Part shown: piece after piece, positions 7,201 to 7,789 of the stretch
Layout: the number at the start of each line of letters is the position of its first letter
Numbering within the stretch: position 1 is the first letter of the stretch
Source of the DNA: Pseudomonadota bacterium
Lineage (GTDB): Bacteria > Pseudomonadota > Gammaproteobacteria > Burkholderiales > Burkholderiaceae
Direction: 5' to 3'
Assembly (NCBI GenBank): GCA_023441105.1
Contig: JAEZQX010000152.1
Span: 1-7,789, forward strand
DNA length: 7,789 bases
Notes under the pieces: generated by a model
What the model was told of the DNA's origin: nothing
The model's database searches: none
Seen by the model: only the letters and a program-made list of their open reading frames with translations
Translations under genes and position numbers: made by a program

Positions 7201-7789
7201 GGCCGGGCAGCAGCCTTACCGAATCGACCGGGTAGAGGCTGCGCTGCGTGTCCGGATCGAAGGTGCGCAGCGTGTCGATCTGGTCGCCGAACAGGTCGAT
7301 GCGATAGGGCAACTCCGAGCCCATCGGGAACAGGTCGATCAGCCCACCGCGCACGCTGTATTCACCGGGGCGCAGCACCTGCGACACGTGCTCGTAGCCG
7401 GCCAGGGTCAGTTGCGACCGCAGGCCCTGCTCGTCGAGCGATTGGCCCTTGCTGAAATCGAAGGTGCGGGCGGCGAGGAAAGACGGCGGCGCAAGCCGGT
7501 GGGCAGCGGTGGTGGCGGCCACCACCCGCACGTCGACCTTGCGACTCGACAACGAATGAAGCGCCGACAGGCGCTCCGAAATCAGGTCCTGGTGCGGCGA
7601 GAGGTGGTCGTACGGCAGGATCTCCCAGTCCGGCAACCCGAGCACCCGCAGCGTCGGCGCGAAGTAGCCGATCTCCGCGATCAGCCGGGCGCAGTCGTTG
7701 GTATGGGCGCATACAATCACGTGCACCGGCTTGTCGCCCGGCTCGGCCAGGCGGGCCAGTTGCAGTGCATCCGAGGAGCCGTGGAAGGC
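4298..7789 (-). CDS. mfd: Transcription-repair coupling factor Mfd, N terminus cut by the window edge
   Basis: Mfd recognises RNA polymerase stalled at DNA damage, pushes it off with its ATP-driven translocase and recruits UvrA to start nucleotide excision repair. The frame is open to the last base of the window: 1163 residues are present, beginning AFHGSSDALQ. The GTG at 7726 is an internal valine, because the family's first domain starts further upstream; probably only about 15-30 residues are missing. In window numbering: UvrB-like N-terminal module (LPDWEILPYD; about 1-240) with the UvrA-contact segment GSELPYRIDLF; a variable acidic linker about 321-351; RNA polymerase-interacting CarD-like domain about 483-536 (HAQHGIGRYQG, YVPVSQLHLIGRYSG); RecG-like helicase core with Walker A GDVGFGKTE (634-642), DEEH (735-738), TATPIPRT (761-768) and RGRVGRS (906-912); then the translocation (TRG) motif region and C-terminal D7 domain (YCEDVHERLMLYKRLA onward). 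All motor motifs are intact. serB follows 36 bases downstream in the same direction. Identification is very secure. Confidence 0.98.
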   Translation of the reverse strand, partial: AFHGSSDALQLARLAEPGDKPVHVIVCAHTNDCARLIAEIGYFAPTLRVLGLPDWEILPYDHLSPHQDLISERLSALHSLSSRKVDVRVVAATTAAHRLAPPSFLAARTFDFSKGQSLDEQGLRSQLTLAGYEHVSQVLRPGEYSVRGGLIDLFPMGSELPYRIDLFGDQIDTLRTFDPDTQRSLYPVDSVRLLPGREFPLDEASRTAFRGRWRERFEGDPSRATVYRDIGNGIAGNGIEFYLPLFFDQMATLFDYLPQDAVVVMHGPVQEALLAFRDDAEQRFRFIGNDAERPALKPQEIFLAADEFFVRAQSFTRLAIASSDTKAATGEPADDSISEAGDDSRPGRSDAVAVPPVAINRRLTDPLALLKEALASPSPVAGAVERRAILAESPGRRETLAELFAEHGLRLPAFERWGEFAASDERVMLGIGPVLRGFRRSAGDLMVITESELFPGFVRQTTRSRGGTQATQVDSLIRDLSELKPGDPVVHAQHGIGRYQGLVNLDLGEGITEFLHLAYAGDATLYVPVSQLHLIGRYSGAAPESAPLHSLGSGQWDKARRKAAEKARDTAAELLDLYARRAAREGHPFRFNAGDYEAFVEGFGFEETPDQIAAIHAVVQDLVAARPMDRLVCGDVGFGKTEVALRAAFIAAAGGRQVAVLTPTTLLAEQHFQTFSDRFANWPLRLAELSRFKSSKETKAAIAGLAAGTVDVVIGTHKLLSPEVKFKNLGLVIIDEEHRFGVRQKERLKALRAEIDVLTLTATPIPRTLAMSLEGIRDFSVIATAPQKRLAIKTFVRKEVSGTIREALLRELKRGGQVYFLHNEVSTIENRRRELAELVPEAQIRIAHGQMPERELEHVMRDFHQQRFNILLCTTIIETGIDVPTANTIVIHRADRFGLAQLHQLRGRVGRSHHQAYAYLLIPDEEAITRDATKRLEAIQMMEELGSGFFLSMHDLEIRGAGEVLGETQSGEMQEVGFALYTEMLQAAVKALKAGKEPDLAATLARIPEINLHAPALLPADYCEDVHERLMLYKRLANCSDGDQVSLLREELVDRFGKLPEPALTLIDLHRMRLLAQSIGLAKVDATPEAITLQFDAQPITSPAVILKFAQARRDTTFAGQDRLRIKLATADVTTRARKLREILMALQPAVGQLSERLVTERG

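Noticed and set aside
7724..7726. GTG at 7724-7726 (minus strand) as the start of mfd.
   Set aside because: The frame continues to 7789 with plausible Mfd N-terminal residues, and the family has additional sequence before this point.
1..7789. CRISPR arrays, tRNA or rRNA genes, insertion sequences, phage genes or toxin-antitoxin pairs.
   Set aside because: I looked for regular repeats, tRNA-like stems, transposase motifs and small paired genes and saw none; nearly all of the window is taken up by four conserved coding genes.

Overview
This is a high-G+C chromosomal segment of housekeeping genes, most likely from a betaproteobacterium, possibly of the order Burkholderiales. I base that on the close resemblance of the RimO, SerB and Mfd proteins to remembered betaproteobacterial versions, on the mfd-serB neighbourhood, and on GC-rich codon third positions throughout. 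I could not run a search, so the lineage is an inference.

Layout. Positions 1-996 (+) hold the 3' two-thirds or more of rimO, the methylthiotransferase that modifies ribosomal protein S12; its start lies before the window. After a 21-base gap comes a convergent gene at 1018-3231 (-), a membrane-bound hybrid histidine kinase with a Cache-like periplasmic sensor, a HAMP linker, an HDFNN-type kinase core and a C-terminal receiver. A spacer of about 112 bases (3232-3343) holds a GC-rich hairpin and a small A+T-richer patch. Then follow serB (phosphoserine phosphatase, 3344-4261, -) and mfd (transcription-repair coupling factor, from 4298 to the window edge, -), whose first residues lie beyond position 7789.

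Reading in the minus direction, the order is mfd, serB, kinase, all co-oriented. mfd and serB are separated by 36 bases and are probably co-transcribed; the kinase may have its own promoter. The products work in separate processes: transcription-coupled repair, the last step of serine synthesis, environmental sensing and ribosome modification. I see no pathway linking them.

I found no RNA genes, insertion sequences, CRISPR arrays, prophage parts or defence modules. The very long plus-strand open frames opposite mfd, serB and the kinase look like shadows of GC-rich coding DNA. I do not see a new biological system here. The least ordinary items are the uncharacterised kinase, the weak start region of serB in frame with mfd, and a small tandem duplication inside serB.
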